Shown here: piece after piece, positions 18,321 to 29,208 of the stretch
Layout of the letters: every line of letters begins with the position of its first letter
How positions within the stretch are numbered: position 1 is the first letter of the stretch
NCBI RefSeq assembly: GCF_004912135.1
Contig: NZ_STGU01000001.1
Span: 496,001 to 560,000, forward strand
Direction of reading: 5' to 3'
DNA from: Rhizobium rosettiformans W3
GTDB lineage: Bacteria > Pseudomonadota > Alphaproteobacteria > Rhizobiales > Rhizobiaceae
Length of the DNA: 64,000 bases
Position numbers and translations under genes: made by a program
The notes under the pieces: model-generated
What the model saw: the letters and a program-made list of their open reading frames with translations, nothing else
Database searches by the model: none
Told to the model about the DNA's origin: nothing

Positions 18321-18484
18321 GAAGCGATGCCCCTTGTACATTAACTCGAACCTTAGTCTAAGCTCTTCGGGTTAATCCTTGGTTTTCCAAGGGAATTGCT
18401 AAGGCACTTGATAAAGGGCAATTGCTCGATTTTTTGGCTTTTGTCACCCCATATTTGGGGTGGCCCGTTCAGGATCAGCGTTTC

Positions 18485-19066
18485 ATGATGTCAAAACGCC
18501 AATTAAAGGCAAATCTTAGAGGTGAGCGGCTTGCCGCCCGTGACGCCATCCCCGCCGAGCTTCGGCTCGAGTTCAGCCTGCGCATGGCCGAGCTTGCCGG
18601 CGATGATCTCAGCATCGAGCCGGGTACCATCGTCTCCGGCTTCTTTCCCATCCGCTCAGAGGCCGACATCCGGCCTCTGATGGCGCGGCTGAAGGCGCGC
18701 GGCGCGCGTCTCTGCCTGCCCGTGGTCATGGACAAGGAGACCATCGTCTTCCGCGAACTGGTGGCCGGGGCGGAGCTCGTCGACACCGGCTTCGGCACGC
18801 GTGGGCCCGGGCCTGAGGCGGCCGTTCTCGATCCGGATCTGCTGCTTGTGCCGCTGTCGGCCTTCGATGCCCAAGGCAACCGCGTCGGCTATGGCGCCGG
18901 TCACTACGACCGCGCGATTGCACGTCTCAGGGAAAAAGGCCGGCATCCGCGTCTGATCGGCATTGCATTCGACTGTCAGGAGGTGGCAGAAGTGCCCTAT
19001 GAAGCCCATGACGTCCGGCTGGAGGCCGTGCTGACAGAGAGCGGCCTCAGAACATTCATGGAGTGA
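18485..19066 (+). CDS. 5-formyltetrahydrofolate cyclo-ligase
   Basis: 193 residues from the ATG at 18485, preceded by AGGATCAGC; the frame is open further upstream but not conserved. The enzyme converts 5-formyl-THF to 5,10-methenyl-THF with ATP. The diagnostic C-terminal GYGAGHYDR loop (phosphate/Mg binding) and the folate-pocket VSGFFPIRSE segment are visible. In many proteobacteria this gene follows zapA-6S RNA; here a chemoreceptor gene is inserted between. It ends 9 bp before the next gene, with which it probably forms an operon. Confidence 0.92.
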   Translation: MMSKRQLKANLRGERLAARDAIPAELRLEFSLRMAELAGDDLSIEPGTIVSGFFPIRSEADIRPLMARLKARGARLCLPVVMDKETIVFRELVAGAELVDTGFGTRGPGPEAAVLDPDLLLVPLSAFDAQGNRVGYGAGHYDRAIARLREKGRHPRLIGIAFDCQEVAEVPYEAHDVRLEAVLTESGLRTFME

Positions 19067-19075
19067 TTGGACGAA

Positions 19076-19900
19076 ATGCGACTTCTGTTCCTCGGAGATA
19101 TGGTGGGCAAGACCGGACGTACGGCTGTTTGGGAGCGGTTGCCGGGCCTCATCTCCGACCTGAAGCTCGATTTCGTCATCGTCAACGGTGAGAACGCCGC
19201 CGGCGGCTTCGGCATCACCGAAGATATCTATCTCGAGACCATCAATGCCGGGGCCGATGTCGTCACGACCGGTAACCATGTCTGGGACCAGAAGGAGGCC
19301 GTCTCCTTCTGCACGCGGCATGACCAGTTCCTTCGTCCGGCAAATTATCCCGCCGGAACGCCCGGCAAGGGCTCGGGCCTCTACTACGCCCGCAATGGCG
19401 CTCGTGTGCTCGTTGCCAACATCATGGGCCGCGTCTTCATGCATCCGGAACTCGACGATCCCTTCAAGTCCGCCGAGGCCATCCTGGCAGCCTGCCCGCT
19501 GAAGGAGCAGGCGGATGTGATCGTCTTCGATTTCCACGCGGAGGCGACGAGCGAGAAGCAGTGTTTCGGCCATTTCGTCGATGGCCGTGCGAGCTTTGTC
19601 GTCGGGACGCACACGCATGTTCCGACCGCTGACCATCAGATCCTGAACGGCGGCACGGCTTATATGTCGGATGCCGGCATGTGCGGCGACTACGATTCCT
19701 CGCTCGGCATGGAGAAGGAGGAGCCGCTCAACCGCTTCATCTCGAAGATGCCCAAAGGCCGCTTCGAGGCGGCCAGCGGGCCTGCCACCATCTGCGGCGT
19801 CGGTGTCGAGATCTCCGACAGCACGGGGCTTGCCGAAAAGATCGCACCGCTCAGGCTCGGGCCGCGGCTTGCCGAAACGATCCCGTCCTTCTGGGCCTGA
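19076..19900 (+). CDS. YmdB-like metallophosphoesterase (TIGR00282)
   Basis: 274 residues. The start is ATG 19076; the ribosome-binding GGAG overlaps the end of the cyclo-ligase gene. Metal-binding motifs of the family are in order: LGDMVGKTGR at the N-terminus, VNGENAAGGFG, TGNHVWD, DFHAEATSEK and VGTHTHVPTAD. Bacillus YmdB is a dinuclear-iron 2',3'-cyclic nucleotide phosphodiesterase that affects biofilm and sporulation decisions. Biochemical activity is inferred; the role in rhizobia is unknown. It is cytosolic and probably co-transcribed with the cyclo-ligase. Confidence 0.9.
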   Translation: MRLLFLGDMVGKTGRTAVWERLPGLISDLKLDFVIVNGENAAGGFGITEDIYLETINAGADVVTTGNHVWDQKEAVSFCTRHDQFLRPANYPAGTPGKGSGLYYARNGARVLVANIMGRVFMHPELDDPFKSAEAILAACPLKEQADVIVFDFHAEATSEKQCFGHFVDGRASFVVGTHTHVPTADHQILNGGTAYMSDAGMCGDYDSSLGMEKEEPLNRFISKMPKGRFEAASGPATICGVGVEISDSTGLAEKIAPLRLGPRLAETIPSFWA

Positions 19901-20011
19901 CAGACCAGCGATAACGCCATTGTGACGCCTTGCCACCGGGAGGGCGCTTTACGCTTTCCCGGCGCTCCCGCATTCTCTAATGCACGATCTGGATACGGTG
20001 CAGGGAGCGGC

Positions 20012-20854
20012 ATGATGCTGAGACTGATGTTGTCCACGATGGCGCTTGCCGTGTTGACCGGCAGCGCCTTTGCGCAAGAGGCACCGCGACCGCAGGTCAG
20101 CCAGTGCCAGCTGATCGCCGAGAAAATCCCCGACGTTCAATATGCCAACTTCACGCCGCCCGCATCGGGGGCTCCGGCCTTGACGCTGGCGCAGGTGCAA
20201 GAGGACGTCGTGATCACTTTCGTGGGTCACTCCACGTTCCAGATCGACACCCCTGGGGGTATCTCGATTGCCACCGATTTCAATGGCTGGCTGCGCACGT
20301 CGCGCACCCCCGACGTGGTGACGATGAACAAGGCCCATTCGAGCCATTACACGCTCAATCCTGACCCGGCGATCGGCGCCGTTCTGCATGGCTGGAACGA
20401 AGCGGAGCCCGGGCAGCCGATCGAGCACAGGCTGGTCGTTGGCGACGCCTATGTGCGCAACGTCCCGACGGATATCAGAAGCTGGGGTGGGGAGATGGAG
20501 CCGAACGGCAATTCCATCTTCATCTTCGAGGTGGCGGGGCTTTGCATCGGGCATCTCGGGCACCTGCATCACGAGCTGACCGATACTCACTACGGCGAGA
20601 TCGGACGTCTCGATATCCTGATGGTCCCGGTGGATGGCGGATTGACGCTCGGGGCCGACAGCATGAGCCGGATCGTCAAACGGCTGCGCTCTGCCGTGAT
20701 CCTGCCCATGCATCGCCGTGGTCCGCCGATCGAAACCTTCCTGTCGATGTTCGACGACAGTTTCGATACGCAGATTTCCGAGAACCGCGGCTTCACCGTG
20801 TCCATGCGGACACTGCCGAGAAAGCCGCTGATCCTCGTTCTTCAAGGGGTCTAG
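20012..20854 (+). CDS. Exported MBL-fold metallo-hydrolase-like protein
   Basis: 280 residues from the ATG at 20012, which has a GGGAG site and begins a clear signal peptide (LMLSTMALAVLTGSAFA, cleavage near residue 22-24), so it is periplasmic. The body resembles UlaG-type metallo-beta-lactamase-fold proteins (GHSTFQIDTPGG, then IGHLGHLHHELT and LMVPVDGG). The usual HxHxDH metal motif is replaced by NKAHSSHYT, so the second metal site may be altered or absent. Substrate unknown. It stands alone between the YmdB-like gene and a convergent PPOX-like gene that ends 14 bp away. Confidence 0.8.
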   Translation: MMLRLMLSTMALAVLTGSAFAQEAPRPQVSQCQLIAEKIPDVQYANFTPPASGAPALTLAQVQEDVVITFVGHSTFQIDTPGGISIATDFNGWLRTSRTPDVVTMNKAHSSHYTLNPDPAIGAVLHGWNEAEPGQPIEHRLVVGDAYVRNVPTDIRSWGGEMEPNGNSIFIFEVAGLCIGHLGHLHHELTDTHYGEIGRLDILMVPVDGGLTLGADSMSRIVKRLRSAVILPMHRRGPPIETFLSMFDDSFDTQISENRGFTVSMRTLPRKPLILVLQGV

Positions 20855-20868
20855 GACCCCTTGACACC

Positions 20869-21372
20869 TCAGGCGAAGCGGACTTCGCGGTGAACGCCGA
20901 CATCCGGCATCTTCTCGTCGCTCATATTGGCCTTGGCGATCTCCCAGCCGAACTTGAGCGAGCTGTCGGTCGAGGCCCAGATTTCGCCGTCATCCAGCTT
21001 GAGTTCCAGAAGCGTCAGCTTCGGATCGGACTTGCCGCCTTCGTACCAGGCAGCCACGACCGAGTTCCAGTACTCGTCGATCTTCGCCGGGTCCTTGTTT
21101 TCGGTCAGCGTGCCAGCGAGGCATGCGTGATAGTCGTGATCCTTGCCGACGACACAGAAATGCGCGCGGCTGCCCGGACGCAGCGCCTGCACCAGATGGC
21201 TGTCGGTCTTGGTGAAGAACCAGATGGCGTTGCGCTTGCGATCCGCATTCGGAGCCATGGGCTGCATGTGCATGTTGCCACCCATCAGGCCGAGCATGCC
21301 GGCATGGATGTCGTCGATCTCGTCCCAGAGCTGTTCTACGGGATTTTCCTTGGCTTCGGTGAAGCTTGCCAT
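20869..21372 (-). CDS. Pyridoxamine 5'-phosphate oxidase-like protein (general stress protein 26 type)
   Basis: 167 residues with a TAGGAG site before the ATG. The sequence fits the FMN-binding split-barrel superfamily as found in general stress protein 26 relatives: AIWFFTKTDSHLVQAL, RAHFCVVGKDHDYHACLAG and the downstream KIDEYWNSVVAAWYEGG. These proteins bind flavin or similar cofactors, but few have known substrates. The strictly conserved PdxH pyridoxamine-binding motifs are not evident, so it is unlikely to be PdxH itself. It is convergent with the MBL-fold gene. Confidence 0.82.
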   Translation of the reverse strand: MASFTEAKENPVEQLWDEIDDIHAGMLGLMGGNMHMQPMAPNADRKRNAIWFFTKTDSHLVQALRPGSRAHFCVVGKDHDYHACLAGTLTENKDPAKIDEYWNSVVAAWYEGGKSDPKLTLLELKLDDGEIWASTDSSLKFGWEIAKANMSDEKMPDVGVHREVRFA

Positions 21373-21532
21373 GTTTTGTCTCCTACGGGTTTTGCCGTGG
21401 AGGCAACGAACTCAAGGGTGAGATGTTCCTCACTCATCACGGGCTTCGCAGAGGTCTCATGACTCTTGAACCGGGCCGGTTTCGCCCGTATAAGGCGGCC
21501 ATTCCCAATATAGAGACCTGATCAGGGGTGCC

Positions 21533-22279
21533 ATGGCTGGCCATTCACAGTTTAAAAACATCATGCACCGCAAGGGGAAGCAGGACGGTATCCGTTCGAA
21601 GATGTTCTCCAAGCTTGCACGCGAAATCACGGTTGCCGCAAAGACCGGTCTGCCCGACCCTGCGATGAATGCGGCACTTCGCCTCGCCGTCCAGAACGCC
21701 AAGGCACAGTCGATGCCGAAGGACAACATCGAGCGCGCGATCAAGAAGGCATCCGGTGCCGATGCCGAGTCCTATGACGCGATCCGCTACGAAGGTTACG
21801 GTCCGGGCGGCGTTGCCGTCATCGTCGAGACGCTGACCGACAACCGCAACCGCACCGCATCTTCCGTACGGTCCACCTTCTCGAAGGCCGGCGGCGCGCT
21901 TGGCGAAACCGGTTCGGTTTCCTTCTCCTTCGACCATGTCGGTGAGATCACCTACAAGGCTTCGGTCGGCGACGCGGACAAGGTGATGGAAGCGGCGATC
22001 GAAGCCGGAGCCGAAGACGTCGTCTCCGACGAAGAAGGCCACACCATCTACTGCGCTTTCGAGGACATCAACGACGTGTCCAAGGCGCTCGAAGCGGTTC
22101 TTGGCGAAGCCAGCTCCGTTAAGGCGATCTGGAAGCCGCAGAACACGATCGAAGTGGACGAAGAAAAGGCGCAGTCGCTGATGAAGCTCATCGACACGCT
22201 GGAAGACGATGACGACGTGCAGAACGTCTATTCGAACTTCGAAATCTCCGACGAGGTCATGGCCAAGCTTTCGGCCTGA
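21533..22279 (+). CDS. yebC: YebC/PmpR-family protein
   Basis: 248 residues, standard length. The invariant N-terminus [17 protein letters not shown] and the central [20 protein letters not shown] are present. The family was long annotated as transcriptional regulators; recent work on YebC2-type members shows they help ribosomes pass polyproline stretches, so the DNA-binding label may not apply. Three-domain organisation is intact. It precedes a bidirectional terminator shared with glmM. It is often near ruvC in other proteobacteria, but here it is 16 kb away. Confidence 0.93.
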   Translation: MAGHSQFKNIMHRKGKQDGIRSKMFSKLAREITVAAKTGLPDPAMNAALRLAVQNAKAQSMPKDNIERAIKKASGADAESYDAIRYEGYGPGGVAVIVETLTDNRNRTASSVRSTFSKAGGALGETGSVSFSFDHVGEITYKASVGDADKVMEAAIEAGAEDVVSDEEGHTIYCAFEDINDVSKALEAVLGEASSVKAIWKPQNTIEVDEEKAQSLMKLIDTLEDDDDVQNVYSNFEISDEVMAKLSA

Positions 22280-22302
22280 TCCGCGGTCAGACACCAGACA
22301 TC

Positions 22303-22336
22303 AAAAAAGCCCGGCTGCAGACCAGCCGGGCTTTTT
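22303..22336. terminator. Bidirectional terminator between yebC and glmM
   Basis: GCCCGGCTG/CAGCCGGGC stem with six A residues before it and five T residues after it, placed between two convergent genes. Confidence 0.9.
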
Positions 22337-22359
22337 CGTTTCCAGCAATCGATCGGCGA

Positions 22360-23715
22360 TCAGGCAGCCGCGCTGCGCACGCTGCCGATCACGTCGACGA
22401 GTTCGTTGACGATGCGCTCGACCTGCTCGCGGTCATCGCCTTCGGCCATAACACGGATCAGCGGCTCAGTGCCCGAAGGGCGGATGACAAGACGGCCGGA
22501 CTTGGCAAGTTCGGCTTCCGCATCGGCGATCGCCTGCTTGACCACGGCGTCTTCCAATGGCTTGCCGCCGGAGAAGCGGACATTGCGCAGGAGCTGCGGC
22601 ACCGGCTCGAAGCGATGGCAGAGTTCGCTCACCGTACGGCCTGTGCGCTTGACGGCTGCCAGGATCTGCAGGGCTGCCACGAGGCCATCGCCGGTCGTGC
22701 CATGGTCTGACAGCACGATGTGCCCAGACTGCTCGCCACCCACGTTGAAGTCGTGATTGCGCATGTGTTCGACCACATAGCGGTCGCCGACCTTGGTGCG
22801 GGCAAGGGTCAGGCCCTTGTCGCCGAGGAAGCGTTCGAGGCCGAGATTGGACATGACAGTTGCGACGATGCCGCCACCACGCAGGGTCTGGTCCTGAGCC
22901 CAGGTCTCGGCGATGACCGCCATCAACTGGTCGCCGTCGACCACCGTGCCGTTCTCGTCGACGATGATGACACGGTCGGCGTCGCCATCGAGCGCGATGC
23001 CGATATCGGCGCGGGTCTCGTGCACCTTCTTCTGCAGCGTCTCCGGATGCGTCGAGCCGCATTCGAGATTGATATTGGTGCCGTTGGGCTCGTTACCGAT
23101 CGTGACGACCTCGGCGCCGAGTTCCCAAAGAGCCGCAGGGGCAACCTTGTAGGCCGCACCATTGGCACAGTCGATCGCGACGCGCAGGCCATGAAGGGTG
23201 ACGTCGCGGGGCAGGGTGCGCTTGGCGAATTCGACGTAGCGGTCATGCACGCCGTCGATACGCTTGGCGCGGCCGATGTCGTTCGGGGATGCGAGCTGAC
23301 CGTACAGGTCCTTTTCGAGCAGTTCCTCGATCTGCATCTCGAGTTCGTCGGAGAGCTTGTAGCCGTCAGGGCCGAAGAGCTTGATGCCATTGTCGGCGAA
23401 GGGATTGTGGGAGGCGGAGATCATGACGCCGAGATCGCAGCGGAGCGAACGCGTCAGCATGGCGACGGCAGGCGTCGGGATCGGGCCGAGAACGAAGGCA
23501 TCGAGACCGGCCGCTGTGAAGCCTGCCACCATGGCGTTTTCCAGCATATAGCCGGAAAGGCGCGTATCCTTGCCGATCACCACGCGGTGGCGATGGCCGC
23601 CGCGGCGGAAGATGGTGCCTGCGGCGATGCCGACCCGCATGGCGAGATCCGGGGTCATGGGAAAGCGGTTGGAAAGGCCGCGAATGCCGTCCGTGCCGAA
23701 GTAGCGACGTGTCAT
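22360..23715 (-). CDS. glmM: Phosphoglucosamine mutase
   Basis: 451 residues from an ATG that has GAAGGAAC upstream and begins the conserved [11 protein letters not shown]. It interconverts glucosamine 6- and 1-phosphate for UDP-GlcNAc, hence peptidoglycan and LPS. Visible sites: the phosphoserine loop ISASHNPF near residue 100, the Mg2+ loop DGDADR near residue 245, the sugar-binding GGEQSGH, and the phosphate-binding [11 protein letters not shown] at the C-terminus. It lies downstream of ftsH on the same strand but behind a terminator, with about 250 bp between. Confidence 0.96.
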   Translation of the reverse strand: MTRRYFGTDGIRGLSNRFPMTPDLAMRVGIAAGTIFRRGGHRHRVVIGKDTRLSGYMLENAMVAGFTAAGLDAFVLGPIPTPAVAMLTRSLRCDLGVMISASHNPFADNGIKLFGPDGYKLSDELEMQIEELLEKDLYGQLASPNDIGRAKRIDGVHDRYVEFAKRTLPRDVTLHGLRVAIDCANGAAYKVAPAALWELGAEVVTIGNEPNGTNINLECGSTHPETLQKKVHETRADIGIALDGDADRVIIVDENGTVVDGDQLMAVIAETWAQDQTLRGGGIVATVMSNLGLERFLGDKGLTLARTKVGDRYVVEHMRNHDFNVGGEQSGHIVLSDHGTTGDGLVAALQILAAVKRTGRTVSELCHRFEPVPQLLRNVRFSGGKPLEDAVVKQAIADAEAELAKSGRLVIRPSGTEPLIRVMAEGDDREQVERIVNELVDVIGSVRSAAA

Positions 23716-23915
23716 CAGGTGTTCCTTCAAGTCCTTTTCAACTCCGCGGCTGCGAGACGTCATTCGTCTCGAGCGATCGCGCGGAGATCCCTTGGTTGGC
23801 TGCTCATGCCACAGAACGCGGTACAGGACACGTAAAATAGCGCTAAAAACGATTACACGGCGTTACCTCTGCCACGCTCGTCCACTGGAATCTGACGAAC
23901 ACTGCAACTGAAACC

Positions 23916-23945
23916 AAAAAGGCCACCCCGAAGGATGGCCTTTCT
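23916..23945 (-). terminator. Rho-independent terminator after ftsH
   Basis: GGCCATCC-TTCG-GGGTGGCC tetraloop hairpin followed by five T residues on the minus strand, about 25 bp past the ftsH stop. Confidence 0.9.
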
Positions 23946-23968
23946 CGTGTCTTGATCTGGGCGCGCAC

Positions 23969-25900
<1,932 letters not shown>

Positions 25901-26020
25901 TGAACTCCCCGAACCTGTGGTGCGGGACGGAGCCCCGCAGAATTATCCTCTAACATAGGATCGCGCCGCACCCTTGCCAAGGCAATCGGGCCTTCGCAGA
26001 TCGTTTTCCGTCAATAAGTC

Positions 26021-27346
26021 TTAAATGGGGACGGCGGGCGACGGTTCCGTGCCGATCAGCCGACCGATCGCGTCGGCCAGGGGTCGGTCGAAACCCGGCA
26101 TGAATTCGGCAAAGAGCGAAAGCCGCGGCGTGATGGCGACGGCGTCTGCAGAAGAACCCGAAAATGCTTCAGCTGCAATGACTTGTGGTGCGTTTCCGGA
26201 GAGTGCTGACCGCACGGCACCCGGCAGGTGTTCATCAATCTCTGCCGCAGGACCGGCCGTGATGGTCACTTCCTGTGCGCTGCTGTTTTTGATGACGAAG
26301 CGTCCATCCCAGGTTGCCGATGCGAAGGCTGGCACCGACAGCGGCAAAAAACCGCGCCTCTCGCGCAGCAGAAAGAGGTGTTTTCCCCTGCGCAGGGCGA
26401 GAGTGCCGGACAGCGTCAGGCGAAAATCTCCTCCTGACTCTAATGCAGAGCCAAGGCGCGCGAGGCTTTCCGTTGCCGGTCGATGCGACCTGCCGCCCAG
26501 GATTGCTACTAGGCTGGCCAGGGCGTGGTCGCGTGTTTCGGGCGCCGGCGGCGGAGCGTTGTCGAGATCGATCTTCACGACCGGCCCCGGGAGACATGTC
26601 GCGGCTGCATCCAACCATTTTGCGGCGGCGCTCGACAGAGTTGCCCGAAGGTCAGCCGCTTGCCGGATCGCGTCGGGGTCGACCGCCGGCGCTGCCTGGC
26701 GAATGCGGACGCGCTCGTACCGGGGATCCTCGTTGCTCGGGTCGTCGATCCAGGGTTGGCCGAGGTCGGTGAGATAGGTGCGGATTGCGGTGCGTCGGGT
26801 CCGCAGGAATGGACGCAGGATCCAGAGGCGGCCGGCGTAGAGCGTGGCCGGTGCCATGCCCGCGAGGCCGAGAGCGCCCTCGGAGGAGCGATCGGCACGC
26901 ATGGCCACCGTCTCGATCTGATCGTCCAGGGTGTGGCCGGTCACGATGACGTCGGCGCCGAGATTGTCCGCGGCGCTTGCAAGCAGGCGATAGCGCGCCT
27001 GGCGGGCTGCTGCAGAGAGCCCGTGTCGCGGTTTTTCATCTGTCCAGCACTCGATGCTATGGGGAATGCCGAGGCTTTTGCAAAGGATGGCGACCTGTTG
27101 CGCTTCTTTGGCCGAGCCCGGCCGGAGATCGTGGTCGACGGTCGCTGCCGTCAGACTGTGGCGGTGGGGGAAGCGCTGCGTCTTGATCGCGCGCTGAAGA
27201 GCCAGCAGAAGACCGGTCGAATCGCTGCCACCGGAGATGGCGACGAGCAGAGTGGTGGGGCGACGGAGGGAATGAAGGAATGCTTCGATCGCCGCTTCGG
27301 GCGAGAGGTCGGGCAGTGAAGAGCCTGCCGCGAGCGGGGCCGGCAT
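26021..27346 (-). CDS. tilS: tRNA(Ile)-lysidine synthetase
   Basis: 441 residues. It modifies C34 of tRNA-Ile(CAU) to lysidine so that AUA is read as Ile. The PP-loop ATPase motif SGGSDST is at 38-44, with TVDHDLRPGS, RQARYRLLA and TGHTLDDQIET further on; a C-terminal substrate-recognition region follows. Its ATG overlaps the cpoB stop codon (TGATG), so the two are translationally coupled. The position cpoB-tilS-ftsH is the usual alphaproteobacterial order. Confidence 0.94.
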   Translation of the reverse strand: MPAPLAAGSSLPDLSPEAAIEAFLHSLRRPTTLLVAISGGSDSTGLLLALQRAIKTQRFPHRHSLTAATVDHDLRPGSAKEAQQVAILCKSLGIPHSIECWTDEKPRHGLSAAARQARYRLLASAADNLGADVIVTGHTLDDQIETVAMRADRSSEGALGLAGMAPATLYAGRLWILRPFLRTRRTAIRTYLTDLGQPWIDDPSNEDPRYERVRIRQAAPAVDPDAIRQAADLRATLSSAAAKWLDAAATCLPGPVVKIDLDNAPPPAPETRDHALASLVAILGGRSHRPATESLARLGSALESGGDFRLTLSGTLALRRGKHLFLLRERRGFLPLSVPAFASATWDGRFVIKNSSAQEVTITAGPAAEIDEHLPGAVRSALSGNAPQVIAAEAFSGSSADAVAITPRLSLFAEFMPGFDRPLADAIGRLIGTEPSPAVPI

Positions 27347-28341
27347 CAGCAGCCGAGGCGCTTCTGTTCGCTCGCGACCTTGGAAACGACGGCGCGGGAA
27401 GCCTTGGGGTAGCGCTTGGAGACTTCGCGCAGCGTGGCGCAGGCGGTCTCGGTGTTGTCGAGGGCGGCAAGCGACATGCCGAGCTTCAGCAGCATTTCCG
27501 GCGCCTTCGGCGATGTGTTGTAGGTCTGGTGGGCGTTGAGGAAGGTCTTGGCCGCCTCATTGTAGTTGCCCTGCGAATAGAGCGCTTCGCCGAGCCAGAA
27601 GTTGGCATCCGCGATCTTGGCGCTGCTCGGATAGGCGGCGATGAAGTCGCGGAATTCGCTCTCCGCTAGCGAATAGTCGCCGGAGAGAACATGGGCATAG
27701 GCGACCTGATAGACATCGCTTTCGGAATTCAGCGAGGCGGTCTGTTGCGGGGCGGACTGAGGGGTCGTCGAGGGGGCCGTCACGCCGGTATCGACACCGG
27801 GCAGGGCGGTCGAGCCATTGTCGATGGCACCTTCGTTCAGCGTGGCCGTGACCGGCATGCCGCTTTCGTCGAGCGCAATCGAGCCAAGCGTCTGCTCGCC
27901 GGGGGCGGTGCCTGGCGTGCCGACACCAGAAGCGTCGGCGGTTGCGCCGACGTCCGGGGTTTCGGTGATGATTTCAGCGACCGAGTCCTGCTGCTGGCCA
28001 CCGTCAACGGGGCGGGTCAGCGAGCCGCTCTTCTTTTCGAGATCCTGGAAGCGGAACTCGTTGTCTTCCTGCTGCTTGCGGATAGTTTCCTGCATCTGGA
28101 GAAGCTGGAAGCTCATCTCCTCGATCCGACCATTCAGCGCGCGGATCTCTTCCTCGAGCTGCTGGACGCGCAGCGTCGGGTCCGTGGCCTGGACCATCTG
28201 AACCTCAGCCTTCGGGGCCGGCGCAGGCTGAGCCCTCTGGCCGAACTGGACATTCGGAAACAGCTGGAAAGCGTGGGCGCTGCCGTGCAGGCCCGTCAGC
28301 GAGGCCGTCGCTAGCAGAGCGGCCATCACAAGTTTGTTCAT
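27346..28341 (-). CDS. cpoB: Tol-Pal system periplasmic coordinator CpoB (YbgF)
   Basis: 331 residues from an ATG with a strong AGGAAGAAGGAAC site, beginning a signal peptide (KLVMAALLATASLTGLHGSAHA). After a short Pro-rich stretch comes an N-terminal trimerising coiled coil (about 60-120), a low-complexity Gly/Pro/Thr linker, and C-terminal TPR repeats (from about 205, VYQVAYAHVLSGDYSLAESEF onward in sections). CpoB links peptidoglycan synthesis by PBP1B to Tol-driven outer-membrane constriction in E. coli. It follows pal, but a terminator lies between, so it probably has its own promoter. Confidence 0.93.
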   Translation of the reverse strand: MNKLVMAALLATASLTGLHGSAHAFQLFPNVQFGQRAQPAPAPKAEVQMVQATDPTLRVQQLEEEIRALNGRIEEMSFQLLQMQETIRKQQEDNEFRFQDLEKKSGSLTRPVDGGQQQDSVAEIITETPDVGATADASGVGTPGTAPGEQTLGSIALDESGMPVTATLNEGAIDNGSTALPGVDTGVTAPSTTPQSAPQQTASLNSESDVYQVAYAHVLSGDYSLAESEFRDFIAAYPSSAKIADANFWLGEALYSQGNYNEAAKTFLNAHQTYNTSPKAPEMLLKLGMSLAALDNTETACATLREVSKRYPKASRAVVSKVASEQKRLGC

Positions 28342-28444
28342 GTTCCTTCTTCCTGTTTTCGCGACGATTTGCGCCGAACCAGCGCCGACAGGAGTTTTCT
28401 CAATTGCCTGCAAAAAGCAACCAAGTTCGGCCAAAGTGTGGAGA

Positions 28445-28473
28445 AAAGTAAAAGGCGGCCCTGAGGCCGCCTT
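28445..28473 (-). terminator. Rho-independent terminator after pal
   Basis: GGCGGCC-TCAG-GGCCGCC hairpin followed by TTTT on the minus strand, about 35 bp past pal. Confidence 0.85.
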
Positions 28474-28503
28474 CACGTGATGGTGAGTGCCGGTTGGACC
28501 GGA

Positions 28504-29043
28504 TCACATGCCGGCGCCACCGAGAACGGTGACGGCGCGGCGGTTCTGCGACCAGCAGGAGATGTCGTCGCAGACGGCGACCGGACGTTCCTTGCCGTAG
28601 GAGATGGTCTTCATGCGCTGCGCCGGTACACCGCGCTGAGCGAGGTAGTCGCGGGTGGCAGCGGCACGACGGGCGCCGAGCGCGAGGTTGTATTCGCGCG
28701 TGCCGCGTTCGTCGGCATGGCCTTCGATCGTGATGGCGTAGTTCGGATAACGCTGCAGCCACTGAGCCTGACGGTCGAGCGTCTGGGCGGCGTCGGCGCG
28801 GATCGCGGTGGAGTCGGTGTCGAAGAAGATGCGGTCGCCGACATTGACCGTGAAGTCCTGCGAAGAGCCCGGCGTTGCTGCACCTGCGCCACCGGCACCG
28901 AGGCCAAGTTCGCCGGCGCTGTTGGGCAGGTTCTTCTTGTTGGCGCAGCCTGCCAGGGCGAGGGCCACGGCAAATGCGACCATGGCGGGGTTGGTTGCCA
29001 TTTTCTGCAGACGGCTCTTGGCCGGGGATTGAATGCGGCTCAT
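28504..29043 (-). CDS. pal: Peptidoglycan-associated lipoprotein Pal
   Basis: 179 residues. The lipobox LALAGC places the lipidated cysteine at residue 33 after a basic N-region, so it is an outer-membrane lipoprotein. The C-terminal OmpA-like domain carries the diaminopimelate-binding signature (ITIEGHADERGTREYNLALG with the following Arg) and ends in a short tail. Pal binds peptidoglycan and TolB and is moved to the division site by TolQRA. It is separated from tolB by 165 bp that includes a terminator, so pal may have its own promoter. Confidence 0.96.
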   Translation of the reverse strand: MSRIQSPAKSRLQKMATNPAMVAFAVALALAGCANKKNLPNSAGELGLGAGGAGAATPGSSQDFTVNVGDRIFFDTDSTAIRADAAQTLDRQAQWLQRYPNYAITIEGHADERGTREYNLALGARRAAATRDYLAQRGVPAQRMKTISYGKERPVAVCDDISCWSQNRRAVTVLGGAGM

Positions 29044-29177
29044 CGCCGGTCTCCTTGAATTCTCTGTTAGGGTTGCCGGACCATAACCAATCGCGGTTAA
29101 CCGGCTTCAAACAATCGTGGTTAACAAACCGTCAAATCACGTGCCGGATAGGGCGATTGACCGCCCTTTGCGGCGAG

Positions 29178-29200
29178 AAAGAGGCGCAAATGCGCCTCTT
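29178..29200 (-). terminator. Terminator after tolB
   Basis: AGAGGCGC-ATTT-GCGCCTCT hairpin followed by a short T-rich stretch, within 10 bp of the tolB stop. The loop is the same ATTT as in the terminator near 1600. Confidence 0.75.
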
Positions 29201-29208
29201 TTCGATCA

